Shown here piece after piece: positions 8,509-16,733 of a DNA stretch of 64,000 nt. Positions within the stretch are counted from its first letter, which is position 1, and every line of letters starts with the position of its first letter. The stretch is from an uncultured Oceanospirillaceae bacterium. GTDB taxonomy: Bacteria; Pseudomonadota; Gammaproteobacteria; Pseudomonadales; Balneatricaceae. Below the pieces are notes generated by a model. It saw nothing but the letters and a program-made list of their open reading frames with translations. It did no database searches and was not told the DNA's origin. The translations under genes and the position numbers were made by a program. Location: assembly GCA_913057435.1 (NCBI GenBank), contig CAJXNY010000001.1:62001-126000 (forward strand). Reading direction: 5' to 3'.

Positions 8509-9315
8509 TCAACCAACGACAGCAACGATTCCCTTTTGAACCGCCTCTGGCAACCAGGTAATCAACCGGGCCATCAGCTCACCACTGTCCAACTGACATT
8601 GATCCGCTACCTGGCGCTGCACTTGCTGCCAGTAAGCCTGACCATCACAGCCCTGTAAAAACGCAGCCTGCCAGGGCTCCAGCCTTTGTAAACGAATACG
8701 ATAGCCATAGCGGTATACCAGTAACGATTGCGGACGATAGCTCGGAAACGGAATCGTCTTCTGCTGGTCCAGCGCATCGATGCAGGGCACAAAATCAAAG
8801 TCACTGTCGAATACAAAACTGGTGTCCGCTAACTGAAATACCCAGTCAGGCTGAAAGAGCAGCAGGCTGGCATCCAGCGCCTCGATTGATGTCCGCTCAG
8901 TACCCTTACCACGAATACTCATGACCCGGTAGCGTTCCAGTTGCGCCAGCTGTTCCGGCATTTTCATGCCCCGCAGCTGTTCTGGATCGTTCACTGCGGG
9001 TCGGGTCGCGGTCAGAAATGCAGGGAAGTCTCTGCCCAATTCAAACAGAGTGTGTGAATTTGAAGGACGCGCTGCCAGGTACTCCATAGCAAAAGGGTCG
9101 AACATCGACTCCCCTAACAGCGCATACAGGCAGCTATATTCGGCCCGCATACATTCCAGTAACCGTAACCGGTACCCCTCCGCATAAATCCCCATCCGCT
9201 GCTGTGCACTTAACTGTTCAGTGCCGACAACCGTTTGATGCAACAGATCAGGATCCAGTTCACGGCGGATAACCGCAAGACCAAACCAGTGCTGTAACTC
9301 AGTCAGATTCAGCAT
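8509..9315 (-). CDS. DUF2063 (BufC-type) partner of the MNIO enzyme
   Basis: Start chosen at ATG 9315 (MLNLTELQHWFG), which overlaps the end of the upstream DUF692 gene by 17 nt; the frame is open to 9417 but that would lie inside the neighbour. The 268-residue product has the DUF2063/putative DNA-binding-domain N terminus: a helical region with YAEGYRLRLLECMRAEYSCLYALLGE near residues 45-70, then a YLAARPSNSHTLFELGRDFPAFL segment. In MNIO clusters such proteins accompany DUF692 enzymes and are thought to help bind the precursor. The overlap implies translational coupling. The role is inferred from the family and context. Confidence 0.82.
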   Translation of the reverse strand: MLNLTELQHWFGLAVIRRELDPDLLHQTVVGTEQLSAQQRMGIYAEGYRLRLLECMRAEYSCLYALLGESMFDPFAMEYLAARPSNSHTLFELGRDFPAFLTATRPAVNDPEQLRGMKMPEQLAQLERYRVMSIRGKGTERTSIEALDASLLLFQPDWVFQLADTSFVFDSDFDFVPCIDALDQQKTIPFPSYRPQSLLVYRYGYRIRLQRLEPWQAAFLQGCDGQAYWQQVQRQVADQCQLDSGELMARLITWLPEAVQKGIVAVVG

Positions 9316-10303
9316 ACTCAACCTGTAAGTTGTGATGGATCGGAGTTGATACAACCGTGGGGTCAGCCTGACCTGAAGCCGGTGGCTGATACTCAAGATC
9401 AGTACCTGGCAATTCACCAGACAACGCTTGTCTGGCTTTGTTTAGCTCAGCCACCAGCACAGGAAAAGCCGGGATATTCGCATCCCATTCCAGCAAAGTA
9501 GAACAGCCCGGCACCAGAGACTGGGCTAGCTGGTACAGCTTCCACACCTGCCGTGGTACTTCCGTATCATGGGTGTCAATCATATGACTGCCGCAATGGG
9601 TAGGGCCTGCCAGATGCATCTGTACAATGCAATCATGGGGTAGCGAGCGGATGTAATGCTCCGGGTCGTAGCCATGATTAAAAGCGGAGACAAATACATT
9701 ATTCACATCCAGTAACAGCCCGCAGCCGGTTTCCTCACAGAGTGCATTAATAAACTGCCACTCGCTCATATCCGAGCTTTTAAACTGCAAATAGGTACTG
9801 GGGTTTTCCAGAATCAGTGGCCGCTGCAGAATGTCCTGCACTTCGTTTACCCGCTGCACCACATGCCGCAAACTTGCTTCGGTATACGGCAGCGGTAGCA
9901 AATCATGGGTGTTCACCCCGGCGATGCCGGTCCAGCAGATATGGTCTGATATCCAGGCCGGGTTTACATGGTCAATCAGTGCTTTCAACCCGTCGATGTA
10001 TTCCCTGTTGAGCGGATCACTAGAGCCAATCGACAGTGAGACACCGTGCATTACAACCGGATAGCGCTCACGGACTCGATCCAGCATGTAACGGGCGAAG
10101 CCGTGATTATCCATAAAGTTTTCACTGATGATCTCGAACCAGTCAACCGGCGGCGACTGCGACGGCGCATGCGTCAGATCGAGATCGTTTTTCAGTAGCC
10201 ATTCATAGTGGCAGTTACGTAAGCCAACACCAAAACCCAACCGGGGCAAAGCGTCAGCCAGTGCCACGTCAGGGGCCGGGCCCGATACGATAGAGTTCAT
10301 CAT
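9299..10303 (-). CDS. DUF692 multinuclear non-heme iron oxidase (MNIO, BufB-like)
   Basis: A 334-residue TIM-barrel-type DUF692 protein. Visible family motifs: GVGLRNCHYEWLL (25-37), WFEIISENFMDN (55-66), HGVSLSIGSSDPLN (86-99), ISDHICWTG (118-126), LILENPS (163-169), LLLDVNNVFVSAFNHG (196-211), QMHLAG (228-233), IDTHD (242-246) and LLEWD (270-274). The conserved His, Glu, Asp and Asn in these are the expected iron ligands. MNIO enzymes oxidise Cys or Asp residues of ribosomal peptides, giving for example thiooxazole or oxazolone-thioamide groups. A second ATG at 10300 has better spacing to AGGA. The last 30 residues extend beyond the usual domain. Its substrate is probably the upstream Cys-rich protein. 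Confidence 0.88.
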   Translation of the reverse strand: MMNSIVSGPAPDVALADALPRLGFGVGLRNCHYEWLLKNDLDLTHAPSQSPPVDWFEIISENFMDNHGFARYMLDRVRERYPVVMHGVSLSIGSSDPLNREYIDGLKALIDHVNPAWISDHICWTGIAGVNTHDLLPLPYTEASLRHVVQRVNEVQDILQRPLILENPSTYLQFKSSDMSEWQFINALCEETGCGLLLDVNNVFVSAFNHGYDPEHYIRSLPHDCIVQMHLAGPTHCGSHMIDTHDTEVPRQVWKLYQLAQSLVPGCSTLLEWDANIPAFPVLVAELNKARQALSGELPGTDLEYQPPASGQADPTVVSTPIHHNLQVEYAESD

Positions 10304-10327
10304 TTATCCTGGTAGCACAGAAGATAG

Positions 10328-10362
10328 AAAAACGCGGATATCAGCAATGCTGATACCCGCGT
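10328..10362 (-). terminator. Rho-independent terminator/attenuator between substrate and MNIO genes
   Basis: On the minus strand a 14-position stem (10332-10345 with 10349-10362, one A/C mismatch) with a 3-nt loop is followed by five U (10332-10328). It starts 21 nt after the stop of the ferritin-like gene and ends about 25 nt before the DUF692 start. A leaky terminator here would make much more upstream product than modifying enzyme. Confidence 0.8.
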
Positions 10363-10382
10363 CATAATCACACGTTAACTAA

Positions 10383-12602
10383 TCAGGTAGATGGGGGGAA
10401 TGCCAGGCGCAGGTCGCTTGGCGCAGGCGCCTCTGGCATTTCACCGTCAGCAATACTCTCCCCCTTCAATGCTTCGTTATAGGCCCGCCATGCGACCGAA
10501 TAGACCGGTTCGCCTTGCTGATATTCCAGCGTATTCAGCTGATTGTAGTTCCCGTCCGTTTTGTTTTTCAGGTCAAACAACTGCATGGTGCCGCTTTCTG
10601 CGAACAGCTGAGAAGCAGAGATTGGTACCGCACAACCACCTTTGCCACCACACTGGTTATCCGCTGGCGCACTGAACAACGCACCTTTCGAGGTGTTTGT
10701 ACCAGAGGAACTACAATTCCCGCCACCAAAGGCATCATGAACAAAACCACAACCGCCCTCACCCGCACAGCTGTTGGAACCTTTACAGGTATGGAACACA
10801 CCTTTGGTCGCACAGGCGTTTGCATCACTATCACCGTTGAAGGACATCCCCTGGCACGCATGGTTAGCAGGCCCGGTACCCTGTGCTGGCGAGCCACCTT
10901 TCTGACGCGGGAAAGCACCTTTGTACAGCTCTGGTGCTTTACCAAATATCGCCCAGCAGATTGAAATTCGATCCCCCGAACCACCCATCGATGGATAGGG
11001 GAAGGCTGTTGGAGTGGAGTCTTCGTAGCAACCATAAGGGTCAGCAGGGGTTGGTGTACAGCCAGGTTTCAGCGGCCCGGCCTTGCCAATAAAATCACGG
11101 TAGTTCCAGTAATCATTCAGTACAGTGGTGATGCCCGCAATCGAACCTGCTGCTATATGGCTAAAGGTCAGATAGTTCGCATCGCCATCGGTCGCTTTTA
11201 GATTATTCAGGGCTGTGGCAACATCTTCTGGCTTAGGAATTTTGGAGGCCGGGTCTGGCTGGTAGTCTGGTGTAGTCAACAACTCAGCCGTCCATTTATT
11301 ATCTGGATTGGCATGCCAGTCAGCCCAGGTGCTAATAAGGCCGTCGTTCATATACACCGCCACATCCTCAAAACGCTTGAAGTGGTCAAGTTCACCACCC
11401 GTATAACGGGCATGGGCATCGGCAGACTCGGGCAGACGCTCACCCTGGTCATTGTAGGAAGGGTAATCCGCTTCCAGCGCGAACCGGTCTGGCTGGTAAC
11501 GTGTTTCAACTTCTCCGGCTAATTCAAGATCAGCGGGAGCTGATCTCAGCAAATTAAGGCCATCATTCACCGGAGTCGGCTTAACCGTCAGCATATCCCC
11601 CTCACCCTGATCTGTGATGCCACTGATCATATTGAAGATCTGTTCCTTGGCGGTGGTAGGGTCTGCAGCGGTCACCGTCAGATTACCCATGCCTGAAAAC
11701 TCAGCACATGGATGCCCAGACGCACCATGGCCACCTTTACGGTCAGAGACATTAAACAGATCCTGTTGCGCGGAATCAGGATTAAAAACCGCGCTGAACA
11801 GCGTACTGCCATCGGCATATTCAAAGTTCAGGTACTTTGCAAGGCAGCTGTACATGTGTGCAATAGAACCAAAATCGGGCAGATCAACTTCCGTTGAGTG
11901 CTCGGTCCAGTTCGCAAACGGAACGGCGGGGAAATAGTTCGCACGCTTGTCTGGTGCAAGGCCTTCATAGATAACCTCATGAGAGGCTTCAATGGCCATG
12001 AACAGTGAAATGGAGTTCTTATTTAATGCCTCAACGTTAACCTTGACCTGATTCAACGCCAGATCAACACCACCAAGTGTCACGCCATCTTTAAAATCTG
12101 TGAGATCCACAATGTGCGGTATTTTGGTGTTTTCAGGGCCATAACACAGCCACGCATTGGGGTAATCAACCTGATCGGCTTGATAACTTCCCTGCAATAG
12201 CGCGCTGGTAAAGGTCGGGTCAAATGTATTGGCAACACCCTCTGCATTTTTATTCAACGCGGTACAAATATTCGCGGCCAGCTCGAGGTGGAGCATTTCC
12301 TGAATGAATACACTAAATATCAGATTAAAGCTTTCTTCATTCTTAGTTTGTGGGTTTGCACTGGTAGATGATCCCGGCCAGACACGCCCCTGGTAAAGAG
12401 CATTTGCGCCGTTAATCTGATGCAGTCCTTCAATGGAATACATCGCTGTCATATACAGAGGAATGGTAAACAGCTCGACGTTAACCGCCGCCTGCGTTAA
12501 AGCATGAACAGCTGCGATATCGGCCGGTTTTTGTGATAGATCGCGGTTTTTTTCACCCCGAAGATTCAGCAAATAGTTCGCAGTTTGGGCCAGATTAGTC
12601 AC
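10383..12602 (-). CDS. Ferritin-like (VioB-type) protein with Cys/Gly-rich C-terminal segment; candidate MNIO substrate
   Basis: A 739-residue protein starting at GTG with AAGGAAGGAA upstream. No signal peptide is visible. The N-terminal half is ferritin-like, as in the VioB/iminophenyl-pyruvate dimer synthase family: Glu43, Glu102-x-x-His105, Glu205-x-x-His208 and Glu404-x-x-His407 (ELDHFKRFE) are candidate iron ligands. Residues about 580-660 are different: rich in Cys, Gly, Ser, Asn and Lys, with Cys583, 597, 606, 612, 618, 630, 651 and 657, including CKGSNSCAGEGGCG (606-619) and CGGKGGC (651-657). Such CKGxNSC / GGC patterns resemble MNIO-modified metallophore-type precursors. A normal-looking tail follows (660-739). 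No violacein biosynthesis gene is nearby. A terminator separates it from the DUF692 gene. The substrate role is inference; an iron-binding or structural Cys-rich domain is the alternative. Confidence 0.7.
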   Translation of the reverse strand: MTNLAQTANYLLNLRGEKNRDLSQKPADIAAVHALTQAAVNVELFTIPLYMTAMYSIEGLHQINGANALYQGRVWPGSSTSANPQTKNEESFNLIFSVFIQEMLHLELAANICTALNKNAEGVANTFDPTFTSALLQGSYQADQVDYPNAWLCYGPENTKIPHIVDLTDFKDGVTLGGVDLALNQVKVNVEALNKNSISLFMAIEASHEVIYEGLAPDKRANYFPAVPFANWTEHSTEVDLPDFGSIAHMYSCLAKYLNFEYADGSTLFSAVFNPDSAQQDLFNVSDRKGGHGASGHPCAEFSGMGNLTVTAADPTTAKEQIFNMISGITDQGEGDMLTVKPTPVNDGLNLLRSAPADLELAGEVETRYQPDRFALEADYPSYNDQGERLPESADAHARYTGGELDHFKRFEDVAVYMNDGLISTWADWHANPDNKWTAELLTTPDYQPDPASKIPKPEDVATALNNLKATDGDANYLTFSHIAAGSIAGITTVLNDYWNYRDFIGKAGPLKPGCTPTPADPYGCYEDSTPTAFPYPSMGGSGDRISICWAIFGKAPELYKGAFPRQKGGSPAQGTGPANHACQGMSFNGDSDANACATKGVFHTCKGSNSCAGEGGCGFVHDAFGGGNCSSSGTNTSKGALFSAPADNQCGGKGGCAVPISASQLFAESGTMQLFDLKNKTDGNYNQLNTLEYQQGEPVYSVAWRAYNEALKGESIADGEMPEAPAPSDLRLAFPPST

Positions 12603-12929
12603 GGTTCCTTCCTTATTTATTGTTTGTCAGTTGGCTAGAAGCGTTCTTTCAAGCAACGATAGTGCGGGATTTATCCTTGCCCCACGATCTGTTCAAGCAT
12701 TTCAGAGACATAACGTGACAGGCGGCCTTACCGCACTCCGACTGGCAGGGTGCACCATTGGCAGTATCCCGCGTTACTGCCCACCTGAATCGTCTCAACT
12801 GTGTAGCCAATACTCTGAACAGGTGTTCAGAAAACTAACACCAGTTTCCTGTTACCGCAAACGATAAAACCAGACTTACCCGTCCTGACAGATAACCTTC
12901 ACAACAGACGATGGTCGGGTCAGAATACC
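12603..12929. promoter_or_regulatory. 327-bp upstream region of the ferritin-like/MNIO cluster
   Basis: Gene-free stretch holding the GTG ribosome binding site (AAGGAAGGAA just right of 12602) and presumably the promoter of the minus-strand MNIO cluster. A 78-codon plus-strand frame (12631-12867) has no recognisable motif or ribosome binding site and I do not call it. I see no convincing -35/-10 pair or operator. Confidence 0.4.
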
Positions 12930-13865
12930 TCAGTTCAATTCAATACAGACCAGCTCGCGACCTGGATCCAGCCTCAGCTCCAACCTGACTGCCGTTAGTT
13001 GATGGTGAGGTCCGCCCAGCAACTCAATATCTTCATCAGTCAGCCCAGCCTCCAGCCGTTTCAGATAATAGTGCCCCTGATGGGCATAGATTTTATCCCC
13101 CACGACCGGATAGCCAAGGTGCGCCAGCTGGCTACGGATCTGGTGCTTGCGGCCCGTAAACAGTTCACATTCGAGCAGTGAATACGCCCCCTCAGTACGC
13201 AACACTCGGAACGCTGTTTTACTCAGTTTGGGCTTTTTATACTGCTCCGGCTGCGTCGGGTCGACCACATACATCTGGCTACGAATAGCACTGCCTTCGC
13301 GTTCTGACAGTTCACACTCGACGGTCCGTTCGTTCCAGTCAGGCTGACCGTACACCCAGGCATGATACACCTTGCGTTCAATCAGGCTGGCCAGCTGTTT
13401 TTTCCATTTCAGATCGGCCGCTTTGTCTTTGGCAAGCAGAATCAGCCCGTCGGTTTCAGTATCCAGCCGATGCAGCAAATGGGCGTCATAGTATGGTGAC
13501 TGCCGCCGTACCAGCTGGATAAGCGTGTTGTAGAGATTGCGAGTGGTGCGACTGACCGGCAACAGCGGCGGTTTATACACCGCCATGATTTCCTCGTTCT
13601 GCCACACCAGCTGCCAGCGCGTATCAACCGGATCTTCCCGATGATCAGGCATTGTGACCTGCACCGTCTGCCCCGCTGCCAGCCGTTGCTCAGCACAGCT
13701 GAGCTGCTGATCCACGCACACCCGGCCCGAGGCTATCCAGTCAATCAGTTCAGTCGGCTCGGTGCGCGTAAAACGTTGCTGTACAAAGCTCAACAACGAA
13801 GTTGAGCCGGGCAGCAAGCTTTCACTAAACACGAGGAAGTTCAGGATAAAGGAAGTATCAGGCAC
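12930..13865 (-). CDS. RluA-family pseudouridine synthase (first copy)
   Basis: A 311-residue protein starting at GTG. An S4-like N-terminal region (LIDWIASGRVCVDQQ, residues 40-54) precedes the catalytic domain, where Asp135 lies in HRLDTETDGLILLAK and later FTGRKHQIRSQLAHLGYPVVGD matches the RluA/RluC/RluD motif. It isomerises uridine in rRNA or tRNA; the target cannot be told from sequence. A second, diverged family member lies at 14990-15874, on the other side of the yigM-like gene. Confidence 0.86.
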   Translation of the reverse strand: MPDTSFILNFLVFSESLLPGSTSLLSFVQQRFTRTEPTELIDWIASGRVCVDQQLSCAEQRLAAGQTVQVTMPDHREDPVDTRWQLVWQNEEIMAVYKPPLLPVSRTTRNLYNTLIQLVRRQSPYYDAHLLHRLDTETDGLILLAKDKAADLKWKKQLASLIERKVYHAWVYGQPDWNERTVECELSEREGSAIRSQMYVVDPTQPEQYKKPKLSKTAFRVLRTEGAYSLLECELFTGRKHQIRSQLAHLGYPVVGDKIYAHQGHYYLKRLEAGLTDEDIELLGGPHHQLTAVRLELRLDPGRELVCIELN

Positions 13866-13946
13866 AGATAAGGCTCAGTTCAGGCAGGGAAATAGCGAGC
13901 CATCATAGCCTGAACCGGGCCGGTACGGCGCGTACAGCTTTGATAT

Positions 13947-14009
13947 AGCAACTCGCTACGAGCGTCAGGTTCGAGGTACTGACCTGTGACGCTCGTGGAG
14001 CGAGCTGCT
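13947..14009. repeat. Long imperfect palindrome (REP-like)
   Basis: The arm 13952-13967 pairs with 13987-14004: nine perfect pairs (CGAGCGTCA/TGACGCTCG), one more A-T, then six (CTCGCT/AGCGAG) after a 2-nt bulge. It lies between yigM and the pseudouridine synthase gene. The size and bulged stem are like REP/BIME elements; it could also end yigM transcription. Confidence 0.5.
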
Positions 14010-14022
14010 AAGAAGGGATCAT

Positions 14023-14907
14023 TCAGTTTGCCGAAGATTGAGCCGGTGATAGCTGGAACCAGCGATTCCAGCGGGCGTTTACCCACAACGACAGACCGAT
14101 AATCGCCCCGCCAATCGCCAGCCGGGTCAGGTCCACGTCGCGATTCCAGATCAGGATATTGACGATCAGCCCGGCAGGTACCAGGGCGTTGTTCATAATT
14201 CCCAGGGTGCCCGCATCCACCTGACAGGCACCTTTGTTCCACAGATAGAAGCCCAGCCCGGAAGCCGCCAGTCCCAGCCAGACCAGAATGCCCCATTGCA
14301 AACCCGTGGTCGGCAGTTTGTCCGGATTGCCCAGCACCAGAAAGCCTGGCAGGACCACCAGCAACGCACCAAGAAAAAAGTAGCCAAAGGAGCGCCAGGC
14401 CGGTAATTCAACCGGGTAGCGTTTCATCAGGTTGGCGTAACCGACCTGACCGGCAGCGAAGGCCAGATTAGCGATCTGCAGCAGGATAAAGCCCGTAATA
14501 AAATCATCACTCAGGCCATCGTAACGGATCACCCCGGCACCGATCACAGCAATCACCGTCGCCACCAGCGGTGCCGGTGAAAAGCGCCGGTTGATTGCAT
14601 CATCCAGCAGGGTCACATACAGCGGCGTGAAAATGGTGAACAGCAGCACTTCCGGCACGCTCAGGTAAAGGAAAGACTGATACAGGCAGATATAGGTGAC
14701 CCCAAACTGCAGGCTGCCGACCAGGGTAATACCGCCCTTCAATCGCCCAGGAAGCCCCTGCCAGCGGGTAAAGGGCAGAAAGATCAAACCAGCCAGCATA
14801 ATGCGCATCAACACCGCAAAATAGCTATCGACCTTACCGGCCAGATATACCCCGATCAGACTGAACGAGAACGCCCAGAGAACAGTGACAAACATCAGAT
14901 AACGCAC
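14023..14907 (-). CDS. yigM: EamA-type transporter, YigM-like (probable biotin uptake)
   Basis: A 294-residue inner-membrane protein starting at GTG after a good AAGGAGA site. About ten hydrophobic helices form two EamA halves. Blocks such as LWAFSFS, YLAGKVDSYFAVLMR, VIGAGVIRYD, GLQWGILVWLG and CQVDAGTLGIMNNALVPAG closely match my recollection of E. coli YigM, a biotin transporter. It sits between two pseudouridine synthase genes with no evident functional link. Other EamA carriers export amino acids or carboxylates, so the substrate rests on similarity to YigM. Confidence 0.75.
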   Translation of the reverse strand: MRYLMFVTVLWAFSFSLIGVYLAGKVDSYFAVLMRIMLAGLIFLPFTRWQGLPGRLKGGITLVGSLQFGVTYICLYQSFLYLSVPEVLLFTIFTPLYVTLLDDAINRRFSPAPLVATVIAVIGAGVIRYDGLSDDFITGFILLQIANLAFAAGQVGYANLMKRYPVELPAWRSFGYFFLGALLVVLPGFLVLGNPDKLPTTGLQWGILVWLGLAASGLGFYLWNKGACQVDAGTLGIMNNALVPAGLIVNILIWNRDVDLTRLAIGGAIIGLSLWVNARWNRWFQLSPAQSSAN

Positions 14908-14989
14908 GGCTTTCTCCTTGCCTATGAATAGAGACCCGGGATGTTAGTGATTGTCCTGGCGCGAGTAAATGAATAGCCGCTGCGTTCAC

Positions 14990-15874
14990 TTAAAACTGTA
15001 ACGTGCGTGACGTCTCAAAGTGCCGGGGCTCACCGGTAACCGGGTCGATAAAATCAATCTGCCGCGCCAGCAGCTGCAGGGGCCGGTCATAGTTGTCCGG
15101 GGTTTTATCCTGCAGCACCGGATAGAGCCGATCATTTTCCAGTGCCATGCCCAGGCTGTGCATATGCACTCGCAACTGGTGTGTCTTGCCGGTGTGCGGG
15201 CTGAGTGAAAACAGGCCGCGCCCCTGCTCCACCCTCAGACATTCAATGCTGGAGTCGCTGTTCGGCTGGCCATCGACAACCTGCATCCGAAACCAGGGTT
15301 CCCCCTTCTCTATCCGATTGCGCACCTGCCACTGCATGCCCGGTTGAATCTGTTCTGCCACAGCTGCCACAGCATGGTACTGCTTGCGAATATTGCCCGT
15401 TGCGAACAGGCGTTGATAGGCAGCCCGGTGCTCGGGCTGTTTACAGCACAGCACCAGCCCGGCGGTTTCCCGGTCGATCCGGTGCGCCAGAACAAGCTGG
15501 TCCAGCCCGGTACGTTTGCATAGCCGGTTGAGCAGGCACTCATTGACATAAGGACCACTGGGGATCACGGGCAGGAAGTGCGGTTTACAGGCCACCAGCA
15601 GCAGTTCATCTTCAAACAGGATTTGTTCCTGAAAGGGTATCACCGGTTCGGCGGGGACTTCACGGTAATAGAGCACCCGCTGCTGTGACACCACACAGCA
15701 TTGCGGTGTGTAAAGGCTGCCATCATCACGGTGTACTTTGCCCTCTGCCATACGTTGCCGCCATTGTTCGGCGCTGATACGAGGAAATTTCTGGCATAAA
15801 AAATCCAGCACCGTGGCACCGTCAACCGGTTTAATCGGCATCGACGCCACCGACGGTTTAGCCGCTATAGCCAT
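14990..15874 (-). CDS. RluA-family pseudouridine synthase (second copy)
   Basis: Start placed at ATG 15874 because AGAGGA lies 7 nt upstream; the frame continues to 15910 without a ribosome binding site. The 294-residue product has the catalytic Asp134 in LAHRIDRETAGLVLCCK and the distal SPHTGKTHQLRVHMHSLGMAL motif. The S4-like region (RISAEQWRQRMAEGKV) is degenerate. It is clearly different from the other RluA-type copy, so the two probably act on different RNA sites. Confidence 0.85.
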   Translation of the reverse strand: MAIAAKPSVASMPIKPVDGATVLDFLCQKFPRISAEQWRQRMAEGKVHRDDGSLYTPQCCVVSQQRVLYYREVPAEPVIPFQEQILFEDELLLVACKPHFLPVIPSGPYVNECLLNRLCKRTGLDQLVLAHRIDRETAGLVLCCKQPEHRAAYQRLFATGNIRKQYHAVAAVAEQIQPGMQWQVRNRIEKGEPWFRMQVVDGQPNSDSSIECLRVEQGRGLFSLSPHTGKTHQLRVHMHSLGMALENDRLYPVLQDKTPDNYDRPLQLLARQIDFIDPVTGEPRHFETSRTLQF

Positions 15875-16079
15875 CACAACATCCTCTGAATACAAAACGG
15901 GCTCTACCATCGAGCCAACAAAACATACAGTATTCTACCTGTCTTTATATCTGAGCCCATCGATGCCCAGGCCATTCGTCGACATCCCTCTCCCTGACAG
16001 TTTAAATAAACGCTTTATTCAATTATTCTAATTAACTGATCGCCAAATAGTACTAATAATGACCCAATGGAGAGCCTAT

Positions 16080-16724
16080 ATGTACATCAAACCTCTGACC
16101 TGGACGTCGGCGGTGCTGCTCAGTTTCTGTGTGCTGACACCCGCTCAGGCCGAAACGGGCAATGTTGCTCAGGGTAAGCAGATGGCTGCCGTCTGCGCCG
16201 CCTGCCACCAGCAAGATGGCGGTGGTAAAAACAACGCTGGCGCAGAACCCTGGCCTCGGCTGGCAGGGCTGGATGCAGGCTATATCCAGAAACAGCTGAC
16301 GGAGTTCAAATCGGGCAAGCGAGCCAACGCGACCATGAAGCCGTTCGCCCTGATGCTCAACTCACAGCAGGCAGCCAATGTCGCCGCCTACTACGCCAGC
16401 CTGCCCGTTCCTGCCGCTAACCCGGTTGCGCCAACAGAGACACAGCAGTTATTGGGTAAAAAACTGGCTCAACGCGGTGACTGGGATCGCTATATCCCAG
16501 CCTGTAATAGCTGCCATGGGCCCGATGCGCTGGGAGTCGGCAGCAGCTTCCCTGCACTGGCGGGTCAGCATGCGGGCTATATCGCCCAGCAGCTTAAAGC
16601 CTGGCGCGAAGGTAAGCGCAGTAATGATCCACAGGATCTGATGCTGGCTGTCGCTTCACGTATGAACGATGCCGATATTGATGCAGTGTCTGCCTGGTTA
16701 GCCCATCAGCCAGCGGTTAAATAA
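16080..16724 (+). CDS. tsdB: Diheme cytochrome c, TsdB-like electron acceptor
   Basis: ATG 16080 is preferred over the ATG at 16059 because GGAGAG precedes it at 5 nt and the signal peptide (ending LTPAQA, residues 1-24) then starts directly. The 214-residue product has two cytochrome c domains with CAACH (39-43) and CNSCH (142-146) and the repeated GYIxxQL segments of cytochrome c4-type proteins. It is 9 nt upstream of the TsdA-like gene; in tsdBA organisms TsdB accepts electrons from TsdA. Without this neighbour it would be called a generic cytochrome c4. Confidence 0.8.
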   Translation: MYIKPLTWTSAVLLSFCVLTPAQAETGNVAQGKQMAAVCAACHQQDGGGKNNAGAEPWPRLAGLDAGYIQKQLTEFKSGKRANATMKPFALMLNSQQAANVAAYYASLPVPAANPVAPTETQQLLGKKLAQRGDWDRYIPACNSCHGPDALGVGSSFPALAGQHAGYIAQQLKAWREGKRSNDPQDLMLAVASRMNDADIDAVSAWLAHQPAVK

Positions 16725-16733
16725 GGAGTTCCC

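Noticed and set aside
10568-11035. 155-codon minus-strand frame inside the ferritin-like gene, considered as a frameshifted precursor
   Set aside because: The main frame runs intact through this region and encodes the structured Cys-rich segment; the alternative frame shows no motif.
10383-12602. The VioB-like gene as part of a violacein or bisindole cluster
   Set aside because: No vioA, vioC, vioD or vioE homologue is nearby; neighbours are DUF692 and DUF2063.
12631-12867. 78-codon plus-strand frame upstream of the ferritin-like gene, considered as a small precursor peptide
   Set aside because: No ribosome binding site, no Cys-rich core pattern, wrong strand relative to the MNIO cluster.
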